The notes: generated by a model not told the origin, from the sequence alone. A stretch of 64,000 nucleotides of DNA from Hydrogenophilales bacterium (GCA_023258975.1 JAHFRD010000001.1:317168-381167); one strand, 5' to 3'. Positions 1 to 8,694 are shown, counted from the first letter of the stretch. A program made the numbers and translations.

Positions 1-210
1 CAGGTCGCCGCCGCGCTGACCCTGGCCGTCACCCAGGGCATCGCCCTGCGCGCGCGCCAGGGCGATCTGCCGGAACAGCGCCTGACGGAAACGCTACGCC
101 AGTTCCGCGACCAGGTCGGCTTCCCCTTCCTGGAGGAAGACCGCCCGCTGGAAGCCGAACTGCGCGCCACCCTGGAACGCATCCGCGCGCAAGACTGGGA
201 GTTGTATTGA
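1..210 (+). CDS. Aromatic amino acid ammonia-lyase (HutH/PAL/TAL family), C-terminal end, partial
   Basis: The last 69 codons of a gene that is already open at the window edge; it stops at TGA 208-210. The segment FPFLEEDRPL (visible residues 41-50) followed by a terminal helix is typical of the C-terminus of histidine/phenylalanine/tyrosine ammonia-lyases, which deaminate an aromatic amino acid with an MIO prosthetic group. The MIO loop lies outside the window, so substrate cannot be judged. Such lyases recur in aryl polyene clusters, where they are thought to help supply an aromatic starter acid. The stop overlaps the next start as TGATG, so the two genes are probably translationally coupled. 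The family call rests on a short fragment and is moderate. Confidence 0.6.
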   Translation, partial: QVAAALTLAVTQGIALRARQGDLPEQRLTETLRQFRDQVGFPFLEEDRPLEAELRATLERIRAQDWELY

Positions 211-641
211 TGCCGGCGCCGATCACCGAATGGAAGGCCGAAGTCGTCCTGGAAGTCCCCTTCCACGACGTCGATGTCATGGGTGTGGCCTGGCACGGCC
301 ACTATGTGAAGTACTTCGAGGCCGCGCGCGGCGCCCTCCTGCGCGCCCTCGACTACGACTACCCGCAGATGCGCGACTCCGGCTATCTCTGGCCGGTGGT
401 GGAATGCCAGTTGAAATACGTCCGCCCCGCGAAATACGGCCAGAAACTGCGCGTCACCGCCCTCCTGGTCGAATACGAAAACCGGCTGAAGATCGCCTAC
501 GAAATCTTCGACGCCGCCGGCGGCGAGCGCCTCACTCGCGGGCACACCGTCCAGGTCGCGGTGGATGCCTTCAGCGAGGAATTGCTGTTCGTGTCGCCGG
601 GTGCGTTGTTGAAGCAAGTGGAAAAGCCGCTTGATATATAG
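210..641 (+). CDS. Acyl-CoA/ACP thioesterase, 4-hydroxybenzoyl-CoA thioesterase type (aryl polyene cluster)
   Basis: A 143-residue single hotdog-fold protein, the usual length for this family. The N-terminal DVDVMGVAWHGHYVKYFEAA (about residues 20-39) is the 4HBT signature, with the catalytic-site Asp followed by the G-x-WHGHY turn. It would hydrolyse an acyl thioester. In aryl polyene clusters it sits just upstream of the LolA-like carrier and MMPL exporter (the apeK position in E. coli, from memory). The start is ATG 210, overlapping the lyase stop; a TTG three bases upstream is also open but less likely. In APE clusters the carrier gene normally follows directly; here two unrelated genes intervene. 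Confidence 0.85.
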   Translation: MPAPITEWKAEVVLEVPFHDVDVMGVAWHGHYVKYFEAARGALLRALDYDYPQMRDSGYLWPVVECQLKYVRPAKYGQKLRVTALLVEYENRLKIAYEIFDAAGGERLTRGHTVQVAVDAFSEELLFVSPGALLKQVEKPLDI

Positions 642-665
642 AAACCATTTCCATATGGTGAAGTC

Positions 666-896
666 GTGACGACGAAACATCGCTTCCGCAACAAGTACCG
701 GCTGCAAATACGCGAAAAGGATCACTTGCCCATGCATGTGCATCTGGTCGGCGGAGAAATCAACGTCAGGATTGATCTGATAACCGTAACGGTCAGCGAG
801 GGCGATTGCCCCGCCGGCCTGGCGCTGGAAGTGTTGGCTTGGGTCACGGAACACCGTGATGAACTGATAGAGGAATGGAAAAAATGGCATCCATGA
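666..896 (+). CDS. DUF4160 domain protein (toxin-antitoxin-like partner)
   Basis: A 76-residue protein starting at GTG 666. HFVHL-like spacing is seen as LPMHVHLVGG (about residues 19-28), followed by a strand pair and a C-terminal helix LIEEWKKWHP, which fits the DUF4160 family. DUF4160 genes are usually paired with DUF2442 genes, as here, and such pairs are often regarded as toxin-antitoxin-like; no biochemical function is established that I can name. It shares an ATGA overlap with the next gene. A perfect 8-bp palindrome CCATATGG (651-658) lies just upstream and could be an operator. The gene is foreign to the ordinary aryl polyene gene order. Confidence 0.7.
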   Translation: MTTKHRFRNKYRLQIREKDHLPMHVHLVGGEINVRIDLITVTVSEGDCPAGLALEVLAWVTEHRDELIEEWKKWHP

Positions 897-1339
897 AACG
901 CCCCCGACTCAAAGCGGTAACCGCGATGCCGCAACAACGGCTTAACCTGATGTTCACCGACGACAGCCGCTACACGGTTGACCTCTCACAGGACATAGAA
1001 CGCCTGCCGGGACTACATCCACTGCAAGATGCCACCGCCTTTGCACAAGTCATGGTCGCGGATGAGGGCTGGACGGTGGAGTGGCCCGGATACGACATTC
1101 AGATCGGCGCGGATACCTTATGGCTGGATGCCATCGAGCAAAACAGCCACGATGAAGCCCAACGTGAATTCCTGCGCTGGCGCGTCCGCCACACCCTTTC
1201 CCTATCCGCCGCCGGCCAGGCGCTCGGAATTACGCCCAGAACGGTAAGCGCCTATGGAACTGGCGCGCGTCCGGTCCCCAAAATGGTGCGGCTGGCCATC
1301 AAGGGCTGGGAATGCGAACACGACGCGAAGGGATCATGA
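893..1339 (+). CDS. DUF2442 domain protein with C-terminal helix-turn-helix
   Basis: A 148-residue protein. Residues about 1-85 match the DUF2442 layout (strand-rich, ending in WPGYDIQIGADTLWLDAI). Residues about 98-140 form a helix-turn-helix with AAGQALGITPRTVSAYGTG, resembling XRE-type DNA-binding domains. The product probably binds the DUF4160 protein and its own promoter, as an antitoxin-like repressor would; that is inferred from pairing and the HTH. ATG 893 is chosen because it overlaps the DUF4160 stop (ATGA 893-896); in-frame ATGs at 875 and 884 are alternatives. The stop overlaps the next gene's ATG 1336, so this pair is fitted into the pigment operon without free space downstream. 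Confidence 0.72.
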   Translation: MKRPRLKAVTAMPQQRLNLMFTDDSRYTVDLSQDIERLPGLHPLQDATAFAQVMVADEGWTVEWPGYDIQIGADTLWLDAIEQNSHDEAQREFLRWRVRHTLSLSAAGQALGITPRTVSAYGTGARPVPKMVRLAIKGWECEHDAKGS

Positions 1340-1986
1340 CCGTGACAATCCTTGCCGCCTCGATCAATCAACGGGTAATGCTCGGGATCATCTGCCTTGC
1401 GCTTCTGATCGGCGTAGCAGCCATCCCACCAGCACAAGCCGCGCCCGTTTTGTCCCGACTCACCGCCCGCCTCGACCAGGCCGGAGTGATCCATGCCGAT
1501 TTCACCCAGACCAAGACCCTGCAAGCCCTGAAACGTCCCCTGCGCACCAGTGGGCGACTGGTGTTCGCGCGCGGCCAGGGGGTGTTGTGGCTGATCGAAA
1601 AACCGTACCAGGCCAGCTATGCCTTGAGCGCGGAGCGCGTGACCGAGATCGGGCCGGACGGCGCCCGCCGGGTGCGGGCGGCACGGGAAGTGCCGGCGCT
1701 GGCGCAGGTCGGGCGGGTGTTTCAGGCCATTTTCCAGGGTGACATCAAGGGCCTGGAGGAGCATTTCGAGGTCACGGTGAGTGGTGATGCCGAACGCTGG
1801 CGAGTCGAACTGGCGCCGAAGCCGGCCCTGGCGCGTTTTCTGAATGGCATCAACGCGCGCGGCGGGCGGTTTCTCGACCTCATCGAGATCGAGGAGGCGC
1901 AGGGTGACCGCACCCGCATCGAATTCCGTGATTCGCGCCTGGATGTACCGTTGTCGGAAGCTGAAGCGCGATTGTTGAGGAATTGA
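1336..1986 (+). CDS. LolA-like outer-membrane lipoprotein carrier protein (aryl polyene cluster)
   Basis: A 216-residue exported protein. The N-terminus has a signal peptide with hydrophobic core MLGIICLALLIGVAAIPPAQ and likely cleavage after AQA (about residue 37). The mature part opens with a LolA-type pattern, ADFTQTKTLQALKRPLRTSG followed by a strand reading LWLIEKPY, as in LolA where a half-barrel binds acyl chains. In aryl polyene clusters this protein is thought to ferry the polyene or its lipid carrier across the periplasm together with the MMPL exporter. ATG 1336 overlaps the DUF2442 stop; ATG 1378 would still leave a signal peptide and may be the ancestral start. Confidence 0.85.
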   Translation: MTVTILAASINQRVMLGIICLALLIGVAAIPPAQAAPVLSRLTARLDQAGVIHADFTQTKTLQALKRPLRTSGRLVFARGQGVLWLIEKPYQASYALSAERVTEIGPDGARRVRAAREVPALAQVGRVFQAIFQGDIKGLEEHFEVTVSGDAERWRVELAPKPALARFLNGINARGGRFLDLIEIEEAQGDRTRIEFRDSRLDVPLSEAEARLLRN

Positions 1987-4403
1987 TGCGCCTGCGTGCC
2001 TACGTCTGGCTGTTCTGTGCCGCGCTGTTGCTGGTGGGAACGGTGGCGCGGTTCTTCCCTGAACCGCCGATCGAGACCGACCTGCTGGCGCTGTTGCCGC
2101 CGACCGAAAGGAATCCGCTGGCGGAGTTGGCGGCGACACGGCTGGGGCGGTTGACCGGGGAGCGGGCGGTGTTTCTGGTCGGCCTGCCCAGCGGAGAGGA
2201 GGCGCGGGCGGCAGCGGCGCTGCTTGCCGCTCGTCTCGAAAAAGGCAAGGTGTTCAAGAAGATCATCACTCGCATCCCCACCCCGGACCCGGCGGCTTTG
2301 CTGGATCTCTACACCCCATTTCGGACGGGCCTGATCGCGCCGGATCAGCGAGGCGAGGCCTACTCGGCGAAAGGCTTGGCGGCGCGGCTGGATGCTCACC
2401 TGGCCAGTCCCTTCGGCGCTACCGGAGCGCTGCCACTGGTGGCCGACCCGTTCGGCCTGTTCGATGCCTGGTTACAGGCGCTGCCCTATCGGCAGTTCCG
2501 CCTTACACCGGAGGACGGCTGGCTCACGGTGCGCGAGCGTGGTGATAACGGCGGCATGGCCTGGGTGCTGGTCAGTGGCGAATTGGCCGGATCGGCCTTC
2601 GACCCGGCCTTGCAGCAAGGTTTGCGGGCCACGCTGCCGGCGGCGGAGGAAGAATTAAAGCGGCTCTGGCCCGAGGTGCGGGTGCTGCGCGCCGGCGCGG
2701 TGTTCCATGCGACGGAGGCGCGGATCAGCGCGGAACGCGAAATGAATGTGATCGGCCTGGGCTCGCTGCTCGGCATCATCCTGCTGCTGTTGCTGGCATA
2801 CCGTTCGCCCGGCCCTCTGGCGCTGGGATTGTTGTCGGTGGCCGTCGGCGTGTGCACGGCGGTGTTGACCACCACCTGGGTATTCGGCCGACTGCACCTG
2901 ATGACCCTGGTATTCGGCGCCAGCCTGATCGGCGAGGCCATCGACTATGCCATCCAGTACTTCTCCGCGCGCCTGGGTGCCGGGCCCGGCTGGGATTCGC
3001 GGCGCGGCCTGGCGACGGTGTTTCCAGCCCTGGCGGTGGCGCTGGCGACCAGCGTGGTGGGCTATGCCGCGCTCGCCTTCACGCCCTTCCCCGCTCTACG
3101 CCAGATTGCCGTATTCGCCATCAGCGGCCTGGCGGCGGCCTGGCTCACCGTGGTACTGGTTCTGCCCTGGTGGCTGTCGCGCCCGCAATCCTGGACGCCG
3201 GGCCGCCTGCTGGCCTTGCCGGGGCGCTGGCTGAATCTTTGGCGAGAACGGGTTACGCCACGCGCGTTTCTGATCTTCACCGGGCTGGCCCTGCTGCTGG
3301 CCGCGCCCGGCTGGCTGCGCTTGACCGCCGATGACGACGTGCGCCAACTGATTCAGCCGCCGCCCGACCTGGCCGCGCAGGAGCAGCAACTACGCGCCCT
3401 CAGCGGCCTGGAGGCGGGCAGCCAGTTTTTACTGATCGAGGGCGAAAACACCGAACAAGTCCTGCAACGCGAGGAACTGCTGGCGGCAAAACTGGGCGCG
3501 CGCGGGGTCAAGACGCTGGGCGTCTCCCGCTTCGTGCCCTCATGCCGACAACAAAAACGCGACCACCAGCACCTGCGCGATGCGCTGCCTGGCGCGCGCC
3601 AGGCGCTGCAGGACGCCGGTTTCCGCGCGGCGGCGGTCGCCGACTGGAGCGGGCTGGTCGGCCGCCCCGGTGCCTGTCTCTCCCCGCAAGTATGGCTGGA
3701 TTCGCCCTTGTCCACGCCGTTCCGCCACCTCTGGCTGGGACGGACCGCGCGGGGTATTGCCTCACTCGTCCTCCCCTCCGGCTACGGTGAGGTTGGAGTT
3801 CTCGCCGAGGCGAGCCGGGGGCTGCCCGGCGTGACGCTGGTGGACAAACCCGGCGCGGTGTCGCGCCTGTTCGCGGAATACCGCCGCCTCGGCGTTTATG
3901 TGCTGGCCGCCGCCACATTGCTGATCTTCGCCGTCCTGGCCTGGCGCTATGGCCCGCGTGGCGGCGCGGCGGTGCTGGCGCCGGTGCTCCTTGCGCAGGC
4001 ACTGGCATCGGGACTGCTGGGCTATGCCGGGGTGGCGCAGAATCTTTTCAATCTGCTGGCGCTGCTGCTGGTGCTGGGAGTGGGCATCAATTACGCGATT
4101 TTCCTGTTCGAGGGCGCGCGCGGCGAAGCCACGCGGGAAGCCGCCGCCCTGCTTGGCGTGGTTCTGTCGGCGGCCACCACGCTGCTTTCCTTCGGGCTGC
4201 TGGGTTTGTCTTCCATGCCGGCACTGGCCGGTTTCGGCATCACTCTGGCGCTGGGTATCGGCATCGCGGTGCTGCTGGCGCCGGCGGTACTGGTACTCGC
4301 GGGACGATCGTCGGGGCGTCCCGGGAACGACCCGACCCCAGCGGAGGGCGGCTTGGCTGCTCTTTCCGAGCCGGATGCGCCGCGAACTCGGAGATCCCCA
4401 TGA
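1986..4403 (+). CDS. MMPL/RND-family exporter (aryl polyene cluster)
   Basis: An 805-residue inner-membrane protein with the RND/MMPL layout: an N-terminal helix, a large periplasmic domain (about residues 30-250), a hydrophobic block (about 255-400), a second periplasmic domain (about 440-630) and a second block ending near residue 770. The stretches GSLLGIILLLLLAYRSPGPL and LLALLLVLGVGINYAIFLFE mark the two membrane halves. It probably exports or inserts the aryl polyene lipid with the LolA-like carrier. ATG 1986 overlaps the carrier stop (TGATG). The last 33 residues, from GRSSGRPGNDPTP, are unlike the membrane core and resemble the insert in the SrkA-like gene at 14.2 kb, suggesting a repeat supplied the C-terminus. 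Confidence 0.88.
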   Translation: MRLRAYVWLFCAALLLVGTVARFFPEPPIETDLLALLPPTERNPLAELAATRLGRLTGERAVFLVGLPSGEEARAAAALLAARLEKGKVFKKIITRIPTPDPAALLDLYTPFRTGLIAPDQRGEAYSAKGLAARLDAHLASPFGATGALPLVADPFGLFDAWLQALPYRQFRLTPEDGWLTVRERGDNGGMAWVLVSGELAGSAFDPALQQGLRATLPAAEEELKRLWPEVRVLRAGAVFHATEARISAEREMNVIGLGSLLGIILLLLLAYRSPGPLALGLLSVAVGVCTAVLTTTWVFGRLHLMTLVFGASLIGEAIDYAIQYFSARLGAGPGWDSRRGLATVFPALAVALATSVVGYAALAFTPFPALRQIAVFAISGLAAAWLTVVLVLPWWLSRPQSWTPGRLLALPGRWLNLWRERVTPRAFLIFTGLALLLAAPGWLRLTADDDVRQLIQPPPDLAAQEQQLRALSGLEAGSQFLLIEGENTEQVLQREELLAAKLGARGVKTLGVSRFVPSCRQQKRDHQHLRDALPGARQALQDAGFRAAAVADWSGLVGRPGACLSPQVWLDSPLSTPFRHLWLGRTARGIASLVLPSGYGEVGVLAEASRGLPGVTLVDKPGAVSRLFAEYRRLGVYVLAAATLLIFAVLAWRYGPRGGAAVLAPVLLAQALASGLLGYAGVAQNLFNLLALLLVLGVGINYAIFLFEGARGEATREAAALLGVVLSAATTLLSFGLLGLSSMPALAGFGITLALGIGIAVLLAPAVLVLAGRSSGRPGNDPTPAEGGLAALSEPDAPRTRRSP
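4306..4335 (+). repeat. Copy A of a repeat shared with the SrkA-like gene, lying in the exporter's 3' end
   Basis: Thirty bases here align to 14184-14213 with 24 identities by eye, in the same reading frame. Both translate to a GRS-x-GR-P-x-ND peptide (GRSSGRPGND here, GRSPGRPRND there), in two unrelated proteins. The shared element is probably a dispersed repeat tolerated in frame. Confidence 0.45.
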
Positions 4404-4936
4404 AATACGGCCTCGTATCGTTGGCCCTGCTCGCCGGCTGCGCCAGCGACCCACGCTGCCCAGACATCCCCGGTGGCCCGCGCTATTGCCTGCAGGCAAG
4501 CTCGGCGGTCGCTCCTTATGTCGCCTTGCAGGACATCCGCATCCGTCGCGGCGATCTCGACGAGCGCCTGATCGCGCAACTGGAGGTGGATGCCGCCGGC
4601 ATGCATCTGGCCGGCCTGACGCCGATGGGGCAGCGCGTCCTGGAAGCGCATTTCGACAACCGGGTAGCCACCGCCGGCAGTCTGGCTGGCGACCGTTTCG
4701 ACGCGCGCGCGCTGCTCTCCCTGGTACAGATCGCGGTATGGCCAGCGGACAGCGTGCGCGCCGGTCTGGGCGAGGACTGGCAACTCGATGACGCCCCCGC
4801 CCGGCGCCGCCTGCTGCGTGACGGCACCTCGATCCTGGAAGTGGATCGTGTCGGCGAACCGCCACGCTACCAACTCTTGAATATCCACCTGCCCGACGCA
4901 GGACTGTCCCTCACCGTGCGAGCAATCGATGAGTGA
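4400..4936 (+). CDS. DUF3261 lipoprotein (aryl polyene cluster)
   Basis: A 178-residue lipoprotein. The signal peptide is short, with lipobox LLAGC placing the acylated Cys at residue 14; the +2 residue is Ala, consistent with outer-membrane sorting. The rest is strand-rich with the late motif WPADSVRAGLG (about residues 113-123), matching DUF3261, a family found almost exclusively with aryl polyene exporters. It probably helps place the pigment in the outer membrane; the molecular role is unproven. Its start overlaps the exporter stop (ATGA, 4400-4403) and its 3' end overlaps the next ketosynthase by eight bases, so the three are co-translated. Confidence 0.85.
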   Translation: MKYGLVSLALLAGCASDPRCPDIPGGPRYCLQASSAVAPYVALQDIRIRRGDLDERLIAQLEVDAAGMHLAGLTPMGQRVLEAHFDNRVATAGSLAGDRFDARALLSLVQIAVWPADSVRAGLGEDWQLDDAPARRRLLRDGTSILEVDRVGEPPRYQLLNIHLPDAGLSLTVRAIDE

Positions 4937-6143
4937 GCCGAAACGACTTCCCCCGGTCTACCTGACGGCTCTCGGCCTGGTGAACGCGCTGGGCAACACG
5001 CGCGACGAAGTGCGCGAACGCCTGCTCGCCGGCGACGGCTCCGGCATGGCGCGGGAAACCGGCTGGCTGGCCACCGGAGGAGAAGCACTGGTCGGCAAGG
5101 TACACGGTGATTTGCCGAGAGTTCCCGAGCGGCTCGCACGCTACGACTGCCGCAACAACCGCCTGCTCCTCGCCGCCCTGGCCCAGATCGAGGAAACGGT
5201 GGCGGAGGCCATCGGCCGTCATGGGCGCGCTCGCGTCGGCGTCGTGCTGGGCACCAGCACTTCCGGCATTGCCGAGGGTGAAGCCGCCATTGCCGCGCTC
5301 GACCGCGACGGCGCCATGCCGGGCGATTTCGATTACGCCTGCCAGGAAATCGGCACGGCTGCGCCTTTCCTGGCACGCTATCTCGGCCTGTTGGGGCCGG
5401 CCTATACGGTGTCCACCGCCTGCACCTCCAGCGCCAAGGCCCTGGTTTCCGCCCGCCTGCTGCTGGCGGCGGGGGTCTGCGACGCGGTGATCGCCGGCGG
5501 GGTGGATAGCCTCTGCCGCCTGACCGTGAGCGGCTTCACCGCGCTGGAATCGGTCAGCCCGGAACGCTGCAACCCGATGAGCGCGAATCGGCGCGGCATC
5601 AACCTCGGCGAGGCTGCGGCCTTGTTTCTGATGACCCGCGAAGCGCCCGCCGACGGTACGGCCATCGCCCTGCTCGGCCACGGCGAAAGCAGCGACGCCC
5701 ACCACATCTCGGCGCCGCATCCGGAGGGCGTGGGCGCGGAACAGGCGATGCGCGCGGCGCTTCACGACGCCGGCCTGAAACCGGACGACATCGCCTACGT
5801 CAACCTGCACGGCACCGCCACGCCGAAGAATGACGAGATGGAAAGCCGCGCGATGCGCCGAGTATTCCCCGCCGACACACCGGCCAGTTCCACCAAACCG
5901 CTGACCGGCCACACCCTGGGCGCGGCCGGCGCAACTGAAATGGCCTTCTGCTGGCTGGCCCTTACGGATGATAATGCGCGCCTGCCGCCGCATATCTGGG
6001 ATGGCGTCGCCGATCCGGCGCTGCCTCCCCTGAATCTGGCGCAAACGGGAGCGCGCATGCAATCAGATAAAAGGCGCGTGGCGATGAGCAATGGTTATGC
6101 CTTCGGCGGCAGCAATGTCAGCCTGATCATTGGAGAGCGGTAG
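4929..6143 (+). CDS. apeO: Beta-ketoacyl-ACP synthase, ApeO-like
   Basis: A 404-residue thiolase-fold ketosynthase. The full Cys-His-His triad is visible: VSTACTSSAKAL (Cys about residue 162), VNLHGTATPKND (His) and KPLTGHTLGAAG (His), with the C-terminal NGYAFGGSN glycine motif. It condenses malonyl-ACP with the growing polyene. It begins the block ketosynthase, dehydratase, ketoreductase, ketosynthase, which has the same order as apeO-apeP-apeQ-apeR in E. coli; the symbol is assigned on that basis. A chain-length-factor role is argued against by the intact triad, although partner formation with another ketosynthase is likely. Confidence 0.85.
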   Translation: MSEPKRLPPVYLTALGLVNALGNTRDEVRERLLAGDGSGMARETGWLATGGEALVGKVHGDLPRVPERLARYDCRNNRLLLAALAQIEETVAEAIGRHGRARVGVVLGTSTSGIAEGEAAIAALDRDGAMPGDFDYACQEIGTAAPFLARYLGLLGPAYTVSTACTSSAKALVSARLLLAAGVCDAVIAGGVDSLCRLTVSGFTALESVSPERCNPMSANRRGINLGEAAALFLMTREAPADGTAIALLGHGESSDAHHISAPHPEGVGAEQAMRAALHDAGLKPDDIAYVNLHGTATPKNDEMESRAMRRVFPADTPASSTKPLTGHTLGAAGATEMAFCWLALTDDNARLPPHIWDGVADPALPPLNLAQTGARMQSDKRRVAMSNGYAFGGSNVSLIIGER

Positions 6144-6599
6144 ATGGTTCCCCCGAGATTTCCAGCAATCGAAGAATTGCTGACGCATCGCGGCAACATG
6201 CTGCTGATCGACCACGTGCTCGCCTGTGGCCCGGAAGGCATTCGGGTCGCGGCGAGGGTGGACGGGGGCGCCTGGTACGCCGACATGGATGGGGCGATGC
6301 CGGCCTGGATCGGCATCGAACTGATGGCCCAGGCTATCGCCGCGCTGGTCGGCCTCACCGCGCGCGATCAGGGACTCCCTCCCAGACGGGGCCTGCTCCT
6401 GGGTACGCGCGCTTTCACCGCCAGCGTGCCGTCATTTGCCCGGAATGCGGCGCTGGTGGTGGCAGCCAGCGAGGTCTTTCAGGAAGCGAACGGCCTGGCC
6501 GCCTTCGACGCCCGCATCGAACTGGCTGATGAAACCGTGGCGGAGGCCACCCTGAAAGTATTCGAGCCGGCGGATTTCAAATCAATCCTGGACCAATGA
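6144..6599 (+). CDS. apeP: 3-hydroxyacyl-ACP dehydratase, ApeP-like hotdog protein
   Basis: A 151-residue single hotdog-fold protein. HRGNMLLIDHV near residue 15 and the helix WIGIELMAQAIAALVG (about residues 53-68) are the dehydratase hallmarks; the Glu in this helix corresponds to the acidic catalytic position. It removes water from 3-hydroxyacyl-ACP to create the conjugated double bonds of the polyene. It abuts the upstream ketosynthase without a spacer (TAG then ATG) and overlaps the reductase by one or a few bases. Length and position match E. coli ApeP; the second APE dehydratase (ApeI type) would be upstream of the window. Confidence 0.82.
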   Translation: MVPPRFPAIEELLTHRGNMLLIDHVLACGPEGIRVAARVDGGAWYADMDGAMPAWIGIELMAQAIAALVGLTARDQGLPPRRGLLLGTRAFTASVPSFARNAALVVAASEVFQEANGLAAFDARIELADETVAEATLKVFEPADFKSILDQ

Positions 6600-7327
6600 T
6601 GGACAAAAAGCGTGTACTGGTGACCGGCTCCAGCCGGGGGATAGGCCGGGAAATCGCCTTGCAACTCGCCCGCGACGGCTTTGCCGTGACGGTGCATTGC
6701 CGCAAAAGCCGCGCGGAGGGCGAAGCGGTAGTACACGAGATTCGGGCTGGCGGCGGCCAGGCCGACCTGCTGATTTTCGATGTCACCGACCGCGCCGGGG
6801 CGCGCCAGGCACTGGAAGAGGCCGTGGCGGCAAACGGCGCCTGGTGGGGCCTGGTGGTCAACGCCGGCATCGCCCGCGACGGCGCCTTTCCCGCCCTCTC
6901 CGAGGCGGACTGGGACGAGGTCATCGACACCGGCCTCGGCGGTTTCTTCAACATCACCCAGCCCCTGGTGATGCCGCTGGTGCGTCTGAAGAAAGGCGGG
7001 CGGATCGTGGTCATGACCTCCGTCTCCGGCGTCATCGGCAACCGTGGCCAAGTCAACTACAGCGCCGCCAAAGCGGGGCTGATCGGCGCCGCCAAGGCGC
7101 TGGCGGTGGAACTGGGCAGCCGTGGCATCACGGTCAACTGCGTCGCGCCCGGCCTCATCGACACCGACATGCTCAAAGCCCTGCCGCTGGAGGAAGCCAT
7201 GCGCATGGTGCCCATGAACCGCCTGGGCAAGCCGGAAGAAGTCGCCGCCGTAGTCGCCTTCCTCATGTCGGATGGCGCCGCCTATGTCACCCGCCAGGTC
7301 ATCGGCGTCAACGGAGGAATCGTCTGA
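6599..7327 (+). CDS. apeQ: 3-ketoacyl-ACP reductase, ApeQ-like (FabG family)
   Basis: A 242-residue short-chain dehydrogenase. The NADP(H) motif is VTGSSRGIGREIA (about residues 8-20); the catalytic Ser is in MTSVSGVIG and Tyr-Lys in NYSAAKAG. It reduces the 3-keto group made by the ketosynthases. It has the usual FabG C-terminal motif ending GVNGGIV. ATG 6599 is taken as the start; ATG 6596 adds one Met. Its stop overlaps the next ketosynthase start as TGATG at 7325-7329. Its position between dehydratase and ketosynthase is diagnostic of an aryl polyene core rather than of primary fatty acid synthesis. Confidence 0.88.
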   Translation: MDKKRVLVTGSSRGIGREIALQLARDGFAVTVHCRKSRAEGEAVVHEIRAGGGQADLLIFDVTDRAGARQALEEAVAANGAWWGLVVNAGIARDGAFPALSEADWDEVIDTGLGGFFNITQPLVMPLVRLKKGGRIVVMTSVSGVIGNRGQVNYSAAKAGLIGAAKALAVELGSRGITVNCVAPGLIDTDMLKALPLEEAMRMVPMNRLGKPEEVAAVVAFLMSDGAAYVTRQVIGVNGGIV

Positions 7328-8553
7328 TGCGCCGCGTCGTCGTCACCGGCATGGCCGGCATCACCTCCCTGGGCGATACCTGGCCGGAAATCGAGGCCCA
7401 TCTCCGCGCCGGCCGCACCGGCATCCGCGCCATGCCGGACTGGGTGCGCTTTGTCGATCTCAACACCCGCCTGGGCGGGCCGGTTGAACATTTCAGCGTC
7501 CCCGCGCATTACCCGCGCCGGATGGTTCGCTCAATGGGCCGGGTCGCCCTGCTCTCGGTACGCGCCACAGAAATGGCCCTGGCGGATGCCGGTCTGCTTG
7601 ATGAGCCAAGCATTCGCGACGGCCGCATGGGCATCGCCTACGGCTCATCTGCGGGCAGCATGGAACCCCTGCGGGCATTCGGCCAGATGCTGGAGACCGG
7701 CAGCATGCTGGGGGTCACCTCCACCAGTTACATCCAGATGATGAGCCATACCAGCGCGGTCAACATCGGCCTGTTCTTCGGACTCAAAGGCCGCGTCATC
7801 CCCACCAGCAGTGCCTGCACCTCGGGCAGCCAGGCCATCGGCTACGCCTATGAAGCCATCCGCTTCGGCCGCCAGGACATGATGGTCGCCGGCGGCGCGG
7901 AAGAACTCTCCGCTCTGGACGCCGCCGTGTTCGACACACTGTTCGCCACCAGCACAAAAAACGACACCCCGGAACGCACCCCGCGCCCCTTCGACGCCGC
8001 CCGCGATGGCCTGGTGGTGGGCGAAGGCGCGGCGACCCTGATCCTGGAAGAACGCGAACATGCGCTGGCGCGCGGCGCCACGATTTACGCGGAAATCATC
8101 GGCTTCGCCTGCAACTCCGACGGCGCCCACATCACCCAACCGGAAGCCGCCACCATGGCTACCGCGATGCGGCTGGCCCTGAAAGATGCCGGCCTGCCGC
8201 CGGAAGTGATTGGCTACGTCAACGCCCACGGCACCGCCACCGACCGCGGCGACATCGCGGAAAGCCAGGCCACCGCCGAAGTCCTGGGAAACCGGGTCAC
8301 CATTTCCTCCCTGAAAGGCCATTTTGGCCACACCCTGGGCGCCTGCGGCGCCATTGAAGCCTGGCTAGCCATCGAGATGATGCAGAACAACTGGTTCGCC
8401 CCGACCGCGAATCTGGAAAACATCGACCCGAATTGTGCCGAATTGGATTATCTGATGGGAACGGGACGGGAAATGGAAGTGGAAACCGTCATGAGCAACA
8501 ACTTTGCGTTTGGGGGGATCAATACATCGCTGATTTTTAAGCGAATTAAATAA
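7327..8553 (+). CDS. apeR: Beta-ketoacyl-ACP synthase, ApeR-like
   Basis: A 408-residue FabF/FabB-like ketosynthase. The triad is complete: PTSSACTSGSQAIG (Cys about residue 164), VNAHGTATDRGD (His) and LKGHFGHTLGACG (His), with the late NNFAFGGINTS motif. The reading frame is open far upstream into the reductase, but ATG 7327 overlaps the reductase stop and begins the conserved RRVVVTGMAGITSLG. It ends the O-P-Q-R-like block. The following DNA (8554-8694) is conspicuously A-rich, marking a change in base composition and probably the boundary of the ancestral pigment block. Confidence 0.85.
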   Translation: MRRVVVTGMAGITSLGDTWPEIEAHLRAGRTGIRAMPDWVRFVDLNTRLGGPVEHFSVPAHYPRRMVRSMGRVALLSVRATEMALADAGLLDEPSIRDGRMGIAYGSSAGSMEPLRAFGQMLETGSMLGVTSTSYIQMMSHTSAVNIGLFFGLKGRVIPTSSACTSGSQAIGYAYEAIRFGRQDMMVAGGAEELSALDAAVFDTLFATSTKNDTPERTPRPFDAARDGLVVGEGAATLILEEREHALARGATIYAEIIGFACNSDGAHITQPEAATMATAMRLALKDAGLPPEVIGYVNAHGTATDRGDIAESQATAEVLGNRVTISSLKGHFGHTLGACGAIEAWLAIEMMQNNWFAPTANLENIDPNCAELDYLMGTGREMEVETVMSNNFAFGGINTSLIFKRIK

Positions 8554-8694
8554 ATCCATATTCCATCACTCATTTATTTCAAAAAAACAACAGGAGCACA
8601 GCCAACACCAAACATAAACAAATAACAATGCAACAAACCGGAAACCATTCCAGCCAACGTACCAGCCAACCTATCATTATAAATGAGGTATTGC

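Noticed and set aside
6697-7326. Upstream extension of the apeR-like ketosynthase frame
   Set aside because: The frame is open inside the reductase gene but lies in a different frame from it and shows no ketosynthase homology before ATG 7327.
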